NCBI GenBank assembly: GCA_015065615.1
Contig: SVPY01000008.1
Coordinates: 1-64,000, forward strand
Direction of reading: 5' to 3'
DNA length: 64,000 nucleotides
Source: Oscillospiraceae bacterium
GTDB lineage: Bacteria; Bacillota; Clostridia; Oscillospirales; Acutalibacteraceae
The number at the start of each line of letters is the position of its first letter. The first letter of the stretch is position 1. This document shows positions 20,268 through 29,539 of this stretch, in pieces. The position numbers were made by a program, and so were the translations under genes. The notes beneath the pieces are model-generated. The model ran no database searches. It saw nothing but the letters and a program-made list of their open reading frames with translations, and was not told the origin of the DNA.

Positions 20268-21411
20268 TATTTTTTCTCCTTACGAGGATTCTTTTAAATG
20301 TGTTACAAGCGTTGCCGTTATTATCATAATACACAAGACTAGTCATATTGGCAGTATAATGTCCCTTACCACCTTGTTCTCTGTATTTTGACATCCACTT
20401 ATCGCCGATTTTAGATACCCCTATTTCATCGGATCCATATTTCCCAGTATAATCTGCACAACCAACAATTTCAAATTGATCGGGATTATATTTGTGTAAA
20501 AAAGTCACTGGGACTCCCATTTCACCAAAATAATCTTCAGGTATTTCAGACACTTTATCGATATTTATAGCGTTATAGTTATCATATTTTGGATATTCTT
20601 CAGGCTTATATTTTTTGTATAAATCTATTTCCTCTCGCCTTTTTGAGGTTTCTAAGTTAGAAAACCAAACAACACTCTTAACAAATGCATATTTTTTTCC
20701 GTCAATAATTTTTCCTGTTTTTTCTGTTAACTCATAATCATCCGGTACCTGAAAATAACGATTGCTTCCATTCATTGATACTCCTAACCACATTTTGTTT
20801 TCTTTAATTAAAGGGAAAATTTCTTTATATGTAATTGCATTTTGATTTCCTATAATAAGGAATTTTTTATCATATTCGATAAGTTGCGCAACGTACTCAC
20901 GGAAAAGAGAGAAAGGAGGATTTGTTACAACAATATCTGCTTGTTTTAATATTTCAACACATTCTTGTGAGCGGAAGTCGCCGTTACCTTCTAAGAGTGA
21001 GAGGGTATTTTTTCTGTTTCGGAGTAAATAGGTAACGTCCGCTAAATCAATAGCGCCGTCGCCGTTAATGTCAATAACTTCGGTTATTTCAATTTTGTAG
21101 GGGAATTTTTTTGGCATGTTTTCTTCACTTGGTAAAATATCAAAAAGTGATAACTGGTCAAACTGTTCGCCCATAACGGGTGAGCCCATATAGCAGGTGG
21201 CAATTAGTTTTTTAAGGCCTAAATAATTAAAGTTCATCGCAAAGTATTTGAAGAAATTACTTTCGTATGGGTCATCACAGTTACAAAAAACCACTTTATC
21301 TTTAAAATGTTTTCTGTAGTGCTTTAATTCCAACTCAATATCTACTAATTGGGTATAAAATTCATCTTTTTTAGCGATATTAGCCTTATGTAAGTTACTG
21401 TTTCCCGCCAT
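20257..21411 (-). CDS. EcoRI-family adenine-specific DNA methyltransferase
   Basis: KKDEFYTQLVDIELELKHY, VVFCNCDDPYESNFFKYF, IVTNPPFSLFREYV (NPPF motif), DFRSQECVEILK. Confidence 0.88.
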   Translation of the reverse strand: MAGNSNLHKANIAKKDEFYTQLVDIELELKHYRKHFKDKVVFCNCDDPYESNFFKYFAMNFNYLGLKKLIATCYMGSPVMGEQFDQLSLFDILPSEENMPKKFPYKIEITEVIDINGDGAIDLADVTYLLRNRKNTLSLLEGNGDFRSQECVEILKQADIVVTNPPFSLFREYVAQLIEYDKKFLIIGNQNAITYKEIFPLIKENKMWLGVSMNGSNRYFQVPDDYELTEKTGKIIDGKKYAFVKSVVWFSNLETSKRREEIDLYKKYKPEEYPKYDNYNAINIDKVSEIPEDYFGEMGVPVTFLHKYNPDQFEIVGCADYTGKYGSDEIGVSKIGDKWMSKYREQGGKGHYTANMTSLVYYDNNGNACNTFKRILVRRKNNGN

Positions 21412-21440
21412 AAATATTTCCTCCGTTTGTGTTCATACTA

Positions 21441-21480
21441 ACTATAGACTATTACATTATATAATGCAATAGTCTATATG
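21441..21480. promoter_or_regulatory. 36-bp palindromic operator with two overlapping divergent promoters
   Basis: TATAGACTATTACATTATATAATGCAATAGTCTATA (21443-21478), 17/18 symmetric pairs; plus TTACAT-17-TATATG, minus TTGCAT-17-TATAGT. Confidence 0.7.
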
Positions 21481-21536
21481 TAAAGAAGGAAAATAAGATA
21501 CTATCTAACAAAAAGTGAGATATGGGGAAGTGTCTT

Positions 21537-21740
21537 ATGATAAAGTTAAAAGTTTTGGAATTGCTTGAGAAAAACGGACGAACGAAATATTGGCTTTATA
21601 AACAGCTTGGGATGAGTTACCAGAATTACAGTAAAATGATAAATAACGAAACTAAATCTATAAGATATGAAAATATCGAAACGATTTGTTTGCTTCTTAA
21701 CTGTACGCCCAACGACCTTTTTGAGATAACAACAGAATAA
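21537..21740 (+). CDS. Cro/CI-type helix-turn-helix regulator (start preferred over 21522)
   Basis: MIKLKVLELLEKNGRTKYWLYKQLGMSYQNYSKMINNETKSIRYENIETICLLLNCTPNDLFEI; RBS GGGGAAG 6 nt upstream of ATG 21537. Confidence 0.85.
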   Translation: MIKLKVLELLEKNGRTKYWLYKQLGMSYQNYSKMINNETKSIRYENIETICLLLNCTPNDLFEITTE

Positions 21741-21747
21741 AAAATTA

Positions 21748-21781
21748 AGCTGACAGTTTTTTAAATGCTGTCAGCTTTTTA
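21748..21781. terminator. Hairpin terminator with AGCTGACAG stem
   Basis: AGCTGACAG...CTGTCAGCT then TTTTT; same stem as 19089-19118. Confidence 0.75.
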
Positions 21782-21792
21782 TTTTACTTATT

Positions 21793-22620
21793 TTATTTAG
21801 AATATCTGTAAGCGATTTTGCAGGCGCGTTTGTAGGCTTCGGTGTAATACTCCGTATCGCTCATTTTTTCGTAGATATCGTTTTCGTGGCGGTTTGGCTT
21901 TGAGTACTTGCCAACTTCGAAGTTGATAATATCAAGTTTTCTTGAATTTTTAAGTCTTTCTACGTTATAATCCCAATCCGCGATGCCATCGTAGGGGAGA
22001 AGATGTAAATCGTCCGTCCAGTAAGTTACACCGTCGAAGCGGCTGATGCCTAAATTATCGTTTAAGTGGGTGACTAAAAGGCGGTCGCCAAAATCCTTTA
22101 AAAGGTCAATACTATAGTTATAGCACATTTCGTGGCCTGAATCCCAGCAGAAGCCTACGGTATCTTCGTTTTTGAAATAATCCATTAAAGCGTAAAGATA
22201 TTCCTGACCCTCGGTGTTTTCAAAGCAGATTTTTACGCCGTATTCCTTTGCCTTTTCCACTACAGTGCCGTAGTTTTTAAATCCGTATTTTGTCTCGCCG
22301 AAGGTATATTCGAATCCTATCCAGACGTGAACGACCATTTTTTCTATGCCGCATTTATGGCAAACTTCCAAATCGAAAAGAAGGCGGTCGATGCTTTCTT
22401 TGGCTTCATTTTCGCTCCACATTTTGTTTGCGTCGCTGAATTTTGCGTGGAGGTATTCTACGGTAAGCCCCACGCTTCTTGCGGTTTTAACCATTCTATT
22501 TATGTTTTCGGGTTCGCCGTAATTGAAAGAAATTGCCTCGAATCCGATATTATGAATAAGTTTTATTAATTCATCGGGTTCGTTTCCGCCCACAGCAATA
22601 CCGATTTTCTGCTTGTACAT
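21793..22620 (-). CDS. Sugar phosphate isomerase/epimerase (xylose isomerase-like TIM barrel)
   Basis: YLHAKF, VVHVWIG, CFENTEGQEYL, VGFCWDSGHEMCY, THLNDN motifs. Confidence 0.8.
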   Translation of the reverse strand: MYKQKIGIAVGGNEPDELIKLIHNIGFEAISFNYGEPENINRMVKTARSVGLTVEYLHAKFSDANKMWSENEAKESIDRLLFDLEVCHKCGIEKMVVHVWIGFEYTFGETKYGFKNYGTVVEKAKEYGVKICFENTEGQEYLYALMDYFKNEDTVGFCWDSGHEMCYNYSIDLLKDFGDRLLVTHLNDNLGISRFDGVTYWTDDLHLLPYDGIADWDYNVERLKNSRKLDIINFEVGKYSKPNRHENDIYEKMSDTEYYTEAYKRACKIAYRYSK

Positions 22621-22759
22621 AAATTTTCACTCCTTTAGTATTTGATTGGTTAATTTTATTATATATTAAAAATTGAAAAAAGAAAGAGGAAAAGCTTTTT
22701 GCGTATGAGTTTGCTTTTGCTTTCCCTCTTTTAATCGTTTTAGTTTTATTTATATTTAA

Positions 22760-23860
22760 TTATTCTTCTTCATCCTCGGGAAGGTCTTCAACTTCTTCTA
22801 TTTCTTCATCGAAGTTAAAATCGTTGAGGTCGATATCATCGAAGTCGTCGGCTTCTTTTTCTGCCTTTCTTTTTGCGATTATATCGTCGAAAGCGCTGAT
22901 GATAAGCTCGTCGTCATCATCCTCTGTTACGTTTAAGCCGTGGTCCTCTTCCTCGAAAATAACCTCTTCCTCAAAATCGGAGATATCCTCTTGGGTTTCG
23001 GGCTCTTCGGTTTCTTCCTTTTCGCTGCTTTCAATGTCGTCAAAAGTATCTTTATCGAAAACTATGGCAGGAGCCTTTTTCTCGGGATAAGATGATTTTC
23101 TTGCGTCGATTCTCTTGCGTCTTGCTTCGGCGCGAGCCTCGCGGCGCTTTTTCTTAACCATCTGACCGCGTACGTTGATAATAACCACCAGAGCTACGAG
23201 GATGAGGAATATGATAAAGATTACCTTAAAGAAGCCGCCTATAAAGCCCCAGAAACCGCCGCCGTTATTTTCCTCGGCATTTTCGTTTTCGTCAGCGCTC
23301 TCTTCGGGCTCGGATGCGCTTTCCTCAGGCTGGCTTTCGATGGGAGGTAAGCTTTCTGCAGCTTCGTAATTTCTTCTTGCCAAAGCAGAGAGTGCATCGT
23401 GAAGCTTAACTGTGCCGTCACTGTAGTTGCCGTCAGCGTAGTCGCCCTCAAGGTAAGTATCAAGGTAACCCTGAAGAACTGTGCCCGTGAAAACGTCTCT
23501 TATGCTGTCGCCGGGTTTGAGGTAATAATTATCACCTTCAATATCGAGAACCAGGATAATACCCTTATCTTCTGCGCCGCCGATATTCCAGCTATCGAAT
23601 ATCGCGTAGGTATAATCCTTTAAAGATGCGCCGCTTTTGTTGGCGGTAGTAACTATATAAAGCTCAAGACCCGTATCTGTTTTTAAGCTTTCGCTTTTTG
23701 CCGTTAATTTGTTTTCGCTGTCAAGGTCAAATACTTCAGCTTCGTCAAGCACGTAAGCTCCGCCGGGAATATCAGGTGTGCTTACTGTGGTAGCTAAGGA
23801 GACAGTGCTGAAAGAGAGTATAAGACATAAAGCGAGAATAAAACCCAATACCTTTTTCAC
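22760..23860 (-). CDS. TPM domain protein with one TM segment and long acidic C-terminus
   Basis: GGAYVLDEAEVFDLDSENKL...TGLELYIVTTANKSG; TM VIFIIFLILVALVVII. Confidence 0.8.
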   Translation of the reverse strand: MKKVLGFILALCLILSFSTVSLATTVSTPDIPGGAYVLDEAEVFDLDSENKLTAKSESLKTDTGLELYIVTTANKSGASLKDYTYAIFDSWNIGGAEDKGIILVLDIEGDNYYLKPGDSIRDVFTGTVLQGYLDTYLEGDYADGNYSDGTVKLHDALSALARRNYEAAESLPPIESQPEESASEPEESADENENAEENNGGGFWGFIGGFFKVIFIIFLILVALVVIINVRGQMVKKKRREARAEARRKRIDARKSSYPEKKAPAIVFDKDTFDDIESSEKEETEEPETQEDISDFEEEVIFEEEDHGLNVTEDDDDELIISAFDDIIAKRKAEKEADDFDDIDLNDFNFDEEIEEVEDLPEDEEE

Positions 23861-23932
23861 TTTTAAGTTCTTGCCCTTGCCCTCGCAGGGGCTCTCCTTA
23901 TATTGCTGTATTAAAATTAAACAAAATTTATA

Positions 23933-25081
23933 TTACTTGCGGATGTCAAGAAGCTTCTGCTTTAATTCGCCTTCAAGCTTAGCAAGCTCAACTTCTGCCT
24001 GACGTCTTCTCTCTCTGCCTTCATCCTGAATCTTAACAACTTCGTCAAGAGTAGAGATAAGAGAAGCGTTTGTCTGGCGGAGTGTTTCCATATCCACAAT
24101 GCCTCTTTCGCTTTCTTTTGCGGTTTCGATAGTGCTTGTCTTAAGAATTTCTGCGTTCTTCTTTAAAAGCTCGTTTGTCATATCGGAAACCTCGCGCTGA
24201 GCCTTAACTGCAGCTTCGCTGTGGGCAAGACCCAATGCTAAAACCATCTGGCTCTTCCAGAGGGGGATAGTATTAACGATTGTGGACTGAATTTTTTCAG
24301 CCATAAGCTTATCGTTATTCTGTACGAGACGGATCTGGGGAGACATCTGTACGGAAACCATTCTTGTAAGCTCTAAGTCGTGAATCTTCTTTTCAAAGTT
24401 ATCGCAAAGCTGTGCAAAGTCGTTGGCTCTCTGTGCATCCTCTGCAAGACCCGTTTTCTTGGCGTTTTCCTGAAGCTCCACAAGAGTGGTGGCTCTTTCT
24501 TTACTGAGCTTCTTTTTACCTGCGATTATGTACATGGAAAGCTCTTTGTGGTAACCGAGGTTCATCTCATAGAGCTTATCCAGCATTACAATATCCTTCA
24601 TCAATACTACCTGATGACCTTCAAGGGACTCTGCAATAGCGTTAACGTTCTTTTCGGCGCTGTCGTACTTAGCCTTTAAAGAAGCAAGTTTGTTTACGGG
24701 CTTTTTAAGGAAGCTCCAGAAGCCCTTATTTTCTTCGTCAATGTCAAAGCCTCTGAGCTCTGTAACAAGGTCAACCACCTTATCGCCGATTTCGCCTAAA
24801 TCCTTTGTTCTTACGTTTTCGAGAGCGGTATCACTGAATCCTGCGATTTTTTTCTGTGCAGCGCTGCCGTACTGGAGAACCATTGTGGAATTTTCAATGT
24901 CTATTTTCTCGGCAAAATCTTCAACTACCTTTTTCTCGGCATCGTTTAAAGTATCCTCAATGTCTACAGGCTGTGCTTCGGGCTTGTTTTCTTCAGCCAT
25001 AACTGCTTCGGGGTTAAGGGTAAGTGCGGGGGTTTCGAACTCGGGTTCGAGAGTGAGCATAGGTGTGTTTTGTTCGTTCAT
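23933..25081 (-). CDS. Toxic anion resistance protein TelA family
   Basis: NELLKKNAEILKTSTIETAKESERGIVDMETLRQTNASLISTLDEVVKIQDEGRERRRQAE. Confidence 0.9.
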   Translation of the reverse strand: MNEQNTPMLTLEPEFETPALTLNPEAVMAEENKPEAQPVDIEDTLNDAEKKVVEDFAEKIDIENSTMVLQYGSAAQKKIAGFSDTALENVRTKDLGEIGDKVVDLVTELRGFDIDEENKGFWSFLKKPVNKLASLKAKYDSAEKNVNAIAESLEGHQVVLMKDIVMLDKLYEMNLGYHKELSMYIIAGKKKLSKERATTLVELQENAKKTGLAEDAQRANDFAQLCDNFEKKIHDLELTRMVSVQMSPQIRLVQNNDKLMAEKIQSTIVNTIPLWKSQMVLALGLAHSEAAVKAQREVSDMTNELLKKNAEILKTSTIETAKESERGIVDMETLRQTNASLISTLDEVVKIQDEGRERRRQAEVELAKLEGELKQKLLDIRK

Positions 25082-25139
25082 ATTAATTTATCCTTTCATA
25101 AGTGAATTTATTTTAGATTGAATTCAATTTCAGTTTCGA

Positions 25140-26141
25140 TTAAAGTTTAAGCTTGGGTGCAGCGTCGGAATCCTTTAAGCCTTCCTGCTCAAGGATGCTT
25201 TCCATAACCGTCATATCAGCCTGAAGGTCCAACACCTGAGTGCCGAAAAGGGTATCCAGCTGCTTTTCAAAGGCTGTGGCTATGGTTTCCATCATACCTT
25301 CAATATCAAACATAGCGCTTCTGATGTTTTCTCCCTTAACGCTCTGGCGGGAGAGGGTCTCGTAGCTGTTTAAAAGCTTTACGGTGGTAGGCAGGTAGTA
25401 ATTCATAAATTTCTTGATTTCGGGAATCTGAGAGGGATTATCCTTTACGAAATCGAAAATATCCTTTGCGGCTTTCTCCATTCTGTCAATGGAATTTGAA
25501 ATGCCTTCGTGCTCAATTGCGATATTTGCTTCTCTTAATTTTTTGATATACTCGTTGCCTTCGAGAATGATTTTATCAAGCTCCTCGTTACCTGTGGAGT
25601 TTTTCTTTCTCTCCTCCTCGGCGGCTTTTTCTTTTCTTTCAGCTATTTCTTTTTTGATTCTCTCTTCTTCTTCAAAGCGGAAGCGTTCGGCTTCTTCCTC
25701 TGCCTTTTTCTCTTTGTTTTCCTTAATTTTCTTGCTTATAAATTTTCCTAAGAAAACGATGCCTGCAATTAAAGCAGCAATTAATGCGAGATTGAGCGCG
25801 CCGCTTATCACAAGGTCAAGCATATTTAAAATCACGTTTCCGAAAACAAAAATAAGAAGAATTATTATTGCTATCTTACCGTCGGTAGAAGCTTTGGTCT
25901 TGCGGGAGCTTTTCTTTTTGAAGGGAGTGCCCATATTGGCTCTTACGTCCACGTAAGGGGGAGGCGGAGCGCTGTCTCTGTGACTACCGTACATATTTAC
26001 GGGAGGCGGGGAAGAGGCGCGGCGGTTGTTATATTTGGGAGCTCTGTTCATCTCTCTGCCAAGCTCTTTAGCTATACTGTTTACAACGTTCATAGCTATG
26101 GCTTTTTTCATACTGTCGCTGTAGCGATTGTTTCGTCTCAA
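25140..26141 (-). CDS. XpaC-like (5-bromo-4-chloroindolyl phosphate hydrolysis) family protein
   Basis: TM pair, coiled coil, NYYLPTTVKLLNSYETL and TLFGTQVLDLQADMTVMESIL C-terminus; adjacent to TelA as commonly seen. Confidence 0.85.
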   Translation of the reverse strand: MRRNNRYSDSMKKAIAMNVVNSIAKELGREMNRAPKYNNRRASSPPPVNMYGSHRDSAPPPPYVDVRANMGTPFKKKSSRKTKASTDGKIAIIILLIFVFGNVILNMLDLVISGALNLALIAALIAGIVFLGKFISKKIKENKEKKAEEEAERFRFEEEERIKKEIAERKEKAAEEERKKNSTGNEELDKIILEGNEYIKKLREANIAIEHEGISNSIDRMEKAAKDIFDFVKDNPSQIPEIKKFMNYYLPTTVKLLNSYETLSRQSVKGENIRSAMFDIEGMMETIATAFEKQLDTLFGTQVLDLQADMTVMESILEQEGLKDSDAAPKLKL

Positions 26142-26400
26142 GGTTTTTCCTCGCTTTTGATTTATATAAAATGAATTAAATATAATTATACAAATATATT
26201 CTACTTTTTGTTTAAGACTATGTCAAGAATTAGGTAAAGAAAATAGTAAAAATAAATAAATTTTTAAGAATTGATTCATAAATACGAATTTAAAAAGTAA
26301 ATTATTAACTTGTGAATTAAAAAGCTTTACTTGGAAATATTAAAGCTAAGGCATAAAAATGCCCTTTTAAATGCGGTTTTAACTGCGGAAAGGAAAATTT

Positions 26401-27147
26401 ATGAAAAAGTATATAAGTATATTTTTGGCGGTAGTTTTAACCTTTACTCTTTTTACCGCCTGCGGCAGAAACAAAGATAAAAATAATTCATCCTCTATGA
26501 ATTCGAACTCAACAAGTTCAGGCATGAATTCAAACTCAGACTCAAACTCTGATTCCGGCATGAGCGGCAGTTCAGGTTCCGGCTCAAATTCAAGCGAAAG
26601 CGGCACGGAAAGTTTCCCCGATTCAAGCGGCTCGGGTATGCCTGCTTCTCCCGATGAAGGCGATTTGAGTTCAGGCGACCCCGGCAGCTCTTTGAGACCC
26701 AGCGAAGCTCAGAACAGAAATCTCGATGAAATTGCCGCCGCTTTAAAAGAGGAGTACGGCAACGATTATTTACCCGACACCGTTATAAGTAACAGCGAAA
26801 TAGAAGAGATGACGGGTATTACTTCCGATATGTACGAAGATATTTACGGTGAAAAAAGTGCGATGAGTATGCACCCTGATATTTTTATTGCTGTAAAAGC
26901 CAAGAACAATAAAAAAGATGAAGTAAAAAAGCTTCTTGAAAAGTATAAGGAAACAATGGCATCCGATAAAAATTATGAGGCTGCAGGCGAAAGAATCAAT
27001 AACGCTCAGGTAATGGAGCAGGATAACTACGTCTTTTTATACCTCTTAGGCAAGAGCGATTTCGGCGACACGGTAAGTGATATCGGCGGCGAAATAGGCA
27101 AGGAATTAAAAAGAGCCGAGGAAGTAATTAAAAATATGCTCTCATAA
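26401..27147 (+). CDS. DUF4358-like lipoprotein with Ser/Asn/Gly-rich linker
   Basis: Lipobox FTAC; low-complexity linker; IAAALKEEYGNDYLPDTVIS...HPDIFIAVKAKNNKKDEVKKLLE. Confidence 0.7.
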   Translation: MKKYISIFLAVVLTFTLFTACGRNKDKNNSSSMNSNSTSSGMNSNSDSNSDSGMSGSSGSGSNSSESGTESFPDSSGSGMPASPDEGDLSSGDPGSSLRPSEAQNRNLDEIAAALKEEYGNDYLPDTVISNSEIEEMTGITSDMYEDIYGEKSAMSMHPDIFIAVKAKNNKKDEVKKLLEKYKETMASDKNYEAAGERINNAQVMEQDNYVFLYLLGKSDFGDTVSDIGGEIGKELKRAEEVIKNMLS

Positions 27148-27251
27148 TGTTGAAAGCAAAAGTTCTTTATGTTATACTAACTATGTATAGCGTTTAAGAA
27201 CGCTTTTAAAGTCCTATAAATTTATTTTATAGGGCAATACATAAAAGGACC

Positions 27252-27920
27252 GTGAAAATGGATTTATTAAAAAATATAAAGTGCGCTATATTTGACGTGG
27301 ACGGCACTCTGCTTGACTCAATGGGTATGTGGAACAGTATAACCTACGAGTATGCGGATTTTAAAAAGATATACGCCCCCGAAGGACTTTCAAAGGAGAT
27401 GAATAAGCTCTCTTTAACGGGTTGCGCAGAGCTTTATAAGAAGCTCGGTGCTGAAGGCACCGTGGAAGAAATTGCCGAAGAGATCGTGGAGATGGCGCGG
27501 GAGCGCTACCGCACCGTGATAAAAGAAAAGCCGGGAGCAAGAGAATTTGTTAAGCTTTTAAATGAAAAGGGAATTCATATTGCTATTGCCACAGCTTCCG
27601 ATATCGGCGGACTTATGCCTGCTTTAAAAAGAGAAGGCATTGCGGATTTTATAGAGTATGCAATCTCCTGCGAGGATATAGGTAAGGGAAAAAGCGAGCC
27701 TGACGTGTATTTAAAGTGTACGGAGCAATTTAAGGTCACTCCGGGTGAATGTGTAATTTTCGAGGACGCTTTATACGCATCTAAAACCGCGAAAAAGGCA
27801 GGGTTTAAGCTGGTGGCGGTGGATGAAGCCTGCTACAGCGAAAAGGATAGGGAAGAGCTTAAAAGTTTAAGCGATTTATATATTTATGATTTCAGCGAAC
27901 TTATAAAGGAGTTAAAATAA
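27252..27920 (+). CDS. HAD superfamily hydrolase (beta-phosphoglucomutase-like)
   Basis: IFDVDGTLLDSMGMW, IATAS, VIFEDALYASKTAKKAGFKLVAV. Confidence 0.9.
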   Translation: MKMDLLKNIKCAIFDVDGTLLDSMGMWNSITYEYADFKKIYAPEGLSKEMNKLSLTGCAELYKKLGAEGTVEEIAEEIVEMARERYRTVIKEKPGAREFVKLLNEKGIHIAIATASDIGGLMPALKREGIADFIEYAISCEDIGKGKSEPDVYLKCTEQFKVTPGECVIFEDALYASKTAKKAGFKLVAVDEACYSEKDREELKSLSDLYIYDFSELIKELK

Positions 27921-27921
27921 G

Positions 27922-29340
27922 ATGTTCAGAACTATAAAAAGAAAATTTATCGGCGATAAAGCTTTTTACAAAGCCGTTCTCGCTTTGGTTATTCCTCTTA
28001 TTATCCAGCAGGGTATAACAAGCTTCGTAAGCCTGCTTGATAATATTATGGTTGGCGCTCTGGGTACTGCATCTATCAGTGCCGTTGCCATTGTAAACCA
28101 GCTTATGATGGTGTTTAACCTTACGATTTTCGGTGCGATCTCGGGCGTTGCTATTTTCGGCGCACAGTTTTTCGGAAAGGGCGATATGGAGAATTTCCGT
28201 TTTACTTTCCGCTTTAAAATGATACTCAGCATAATAGCATCTGTTTTAGGTATTCTTGTGTTCGTATTTTTCGGCGGAAACCTTATAAATATGTTCCTGC
28301 ACGAAAGCGAGGGCTCTGCCGAAGAAATTAAGGCTACCTACGATTTTGCCATGAACTATATGTACATAATGCTTGTGGGTTTAATTCCCTTTGCAATAGT
28401 TCAGGCTTACGGCAGTACTTTAAGAGAAACAGGCGAAACCGTAGCCCCCATGGTAGCAAGTGTAATTGCTATTTTAACTAACCTTGTTTTAAATTACCTT
28501 TTTATGTTCGGTATTTTCCATTGGGGTGTAGTTGGCGCCGCCTTGGCAACGGTAATTTCCCGTTACATAGAAATGGTTTACGTGGTTTTACACGCACATC
28601 GCCACAAGTATAAGTATAATTTTATTATCGGCGCTTATAAATCCTTATACGTGCCTATGCATCTTATCAAAAAGATTGCAATTACAGGTTTCCCTCTGCT
28701 TTTAAACGAAACACTTTGGTCAATGGGTATGACGGCTATAAACCAGAGCTATTCACTCCGCGGTCTTGAAGCTGTTGCGGCAGTTAATATGAATGCTACG
28801 GCATGGCAGATATTCTGCATTATTATGATGGCAATGGGCAGTGCAGTGGCTATTATAGTAGGCCAGCATTTAGGTGCGGGCGAAATCGAAAAAGCCAAGG
28901 ACGTAGACAATAAGCTTATTTTCCTTACGGTGGTACTTCACATAGGGATAGGTATTATATTTATAGCGGCTTCACCTTTTATTCCCCTTTTATATAACGT
29001 TGAACCTACCGTAAGAAGCCTTGCTACAAGCCTTATGATCATCAACGGCGCGTCGCTCCCCATTCACGCTTTCGTACACGTTGTTTACTTCACTATAAGA
29101 AGCGGCGGCAAAACAATGATAACCTTCTTCTTCGACTGCGTATACACCTGGTGCGTACCCGTTGTGCTTGCATCTGTGCTTTGTAATTTCACAACTCTTT
29201 CCCTTCCTTACGTATATTTTGCGGTACAGTTTATTGACATAGTAAAAACCGTAATCGGTATATTTATGCTGAAATCAGGTTTCTGGGCAAAAAATATTAT
29301 AGACGATGATAACAAAAAAGAGGTAAAAACAAATGGATAA
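27922..29340 (+). CDS. MATE family efflux transporter
   Basis: Multi-TM; LDNIMVGALGTASISAVAIVNQLM motif. Confidence 0.9.
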   Translation: MFRTIKRKFIGDKAFYKAVLALVIPLIIQQGITSFVSLLDNIMVGALGTASISAVAIVNQLMMVFNLTIFGAISGVAIFGAQFFGKGDMENFRFTFRFKMILSIIASVLGILVFVFFGGNLINMFLHESEGSAEEIKATYDFAMNYMYIMLVGLIPFAIVQAYGSTLRETGETVAPMVASVIAILTNLVLNYLFMFGIFHWGVVGAALATVISRYIEMVYVVLHAHRHKYKYNFIIGAYKSLYVPMHLIKKIAITGFPLLLNETLWSMGMTAINQSYSLRGLEAVAAVNMNATAWQIFCIIMMAMGSAVAIIVGQHLGAGEIEKAKDVDNKLIFLTVVLHIGIGIIFIAASPFIPLLYNVEPTVRSLATSLMIINGASLPIHAFVHVVYFTIRSGGKTMITFFFDCVYTWCVPVVLASVLCNFTTLSLPYVYFAVQFIDIVKTVIGIFMLKSGFWAKNIIDDDNKKEVKTNG

Positions 29341-29539
29341 GGCTAAAATCGACAGAATAAATTTTCTTGCAAAAAAATCCAAAACCGAAGGCTTGACCGA
29401 GGCAGAGCTTAACGAGCAGAAGGAATTAAGAAAAGAATATATCGCATCCTACGTAAACAATTTAAAGGCTCAGCTTGAAAATACTTACATTCAGGATGAA
29501 AACGGAAATAAAACAAAGCTTAAAAAGAAAGGCGAATAA
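29333..29539 (+). CDS. DUF896 (YnzC-like) protein
   Basis: INFLAKKSKTEGLTEAELNEQKELRKEYIASY. Confidence 0.9.
   Translation: MDKAKIDRINFLAKKSKTEGLTEAELNEQKELRKEYIASYVNNLKAQLENTYIQDENGNKTKLKKKGE

Noticed and set aside
20950-21075. Dockerin/EF-hand-like segment (DINGDGAIDLADVTYLLRNRKN) in the methyltransferase as a domain fusion
   Set aside because: From memory, EcoRI-family methylases often carry similar Asp/Gly-rich segments at this position; a single short motif does not support a cellulosome-type fusion.
22824-23090. Plus-strand Ser-rich ORF
   Set aside because: Antisense of the acidic tail of the TPM protein.
24380-25121. Plus-strand ORFs of 99 and 143 aa
   Set aside because: Antisense of the well-supported TelA gene.
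26379-26606. Minus-strand acidic 75-aa ORF (LEFEPEPELPLMPESEFESEFEF)
   Set aside because: Antisense of the Ser/Asn-rich linker of the DUF4358-like lipoprotein; low-complexity artefact.
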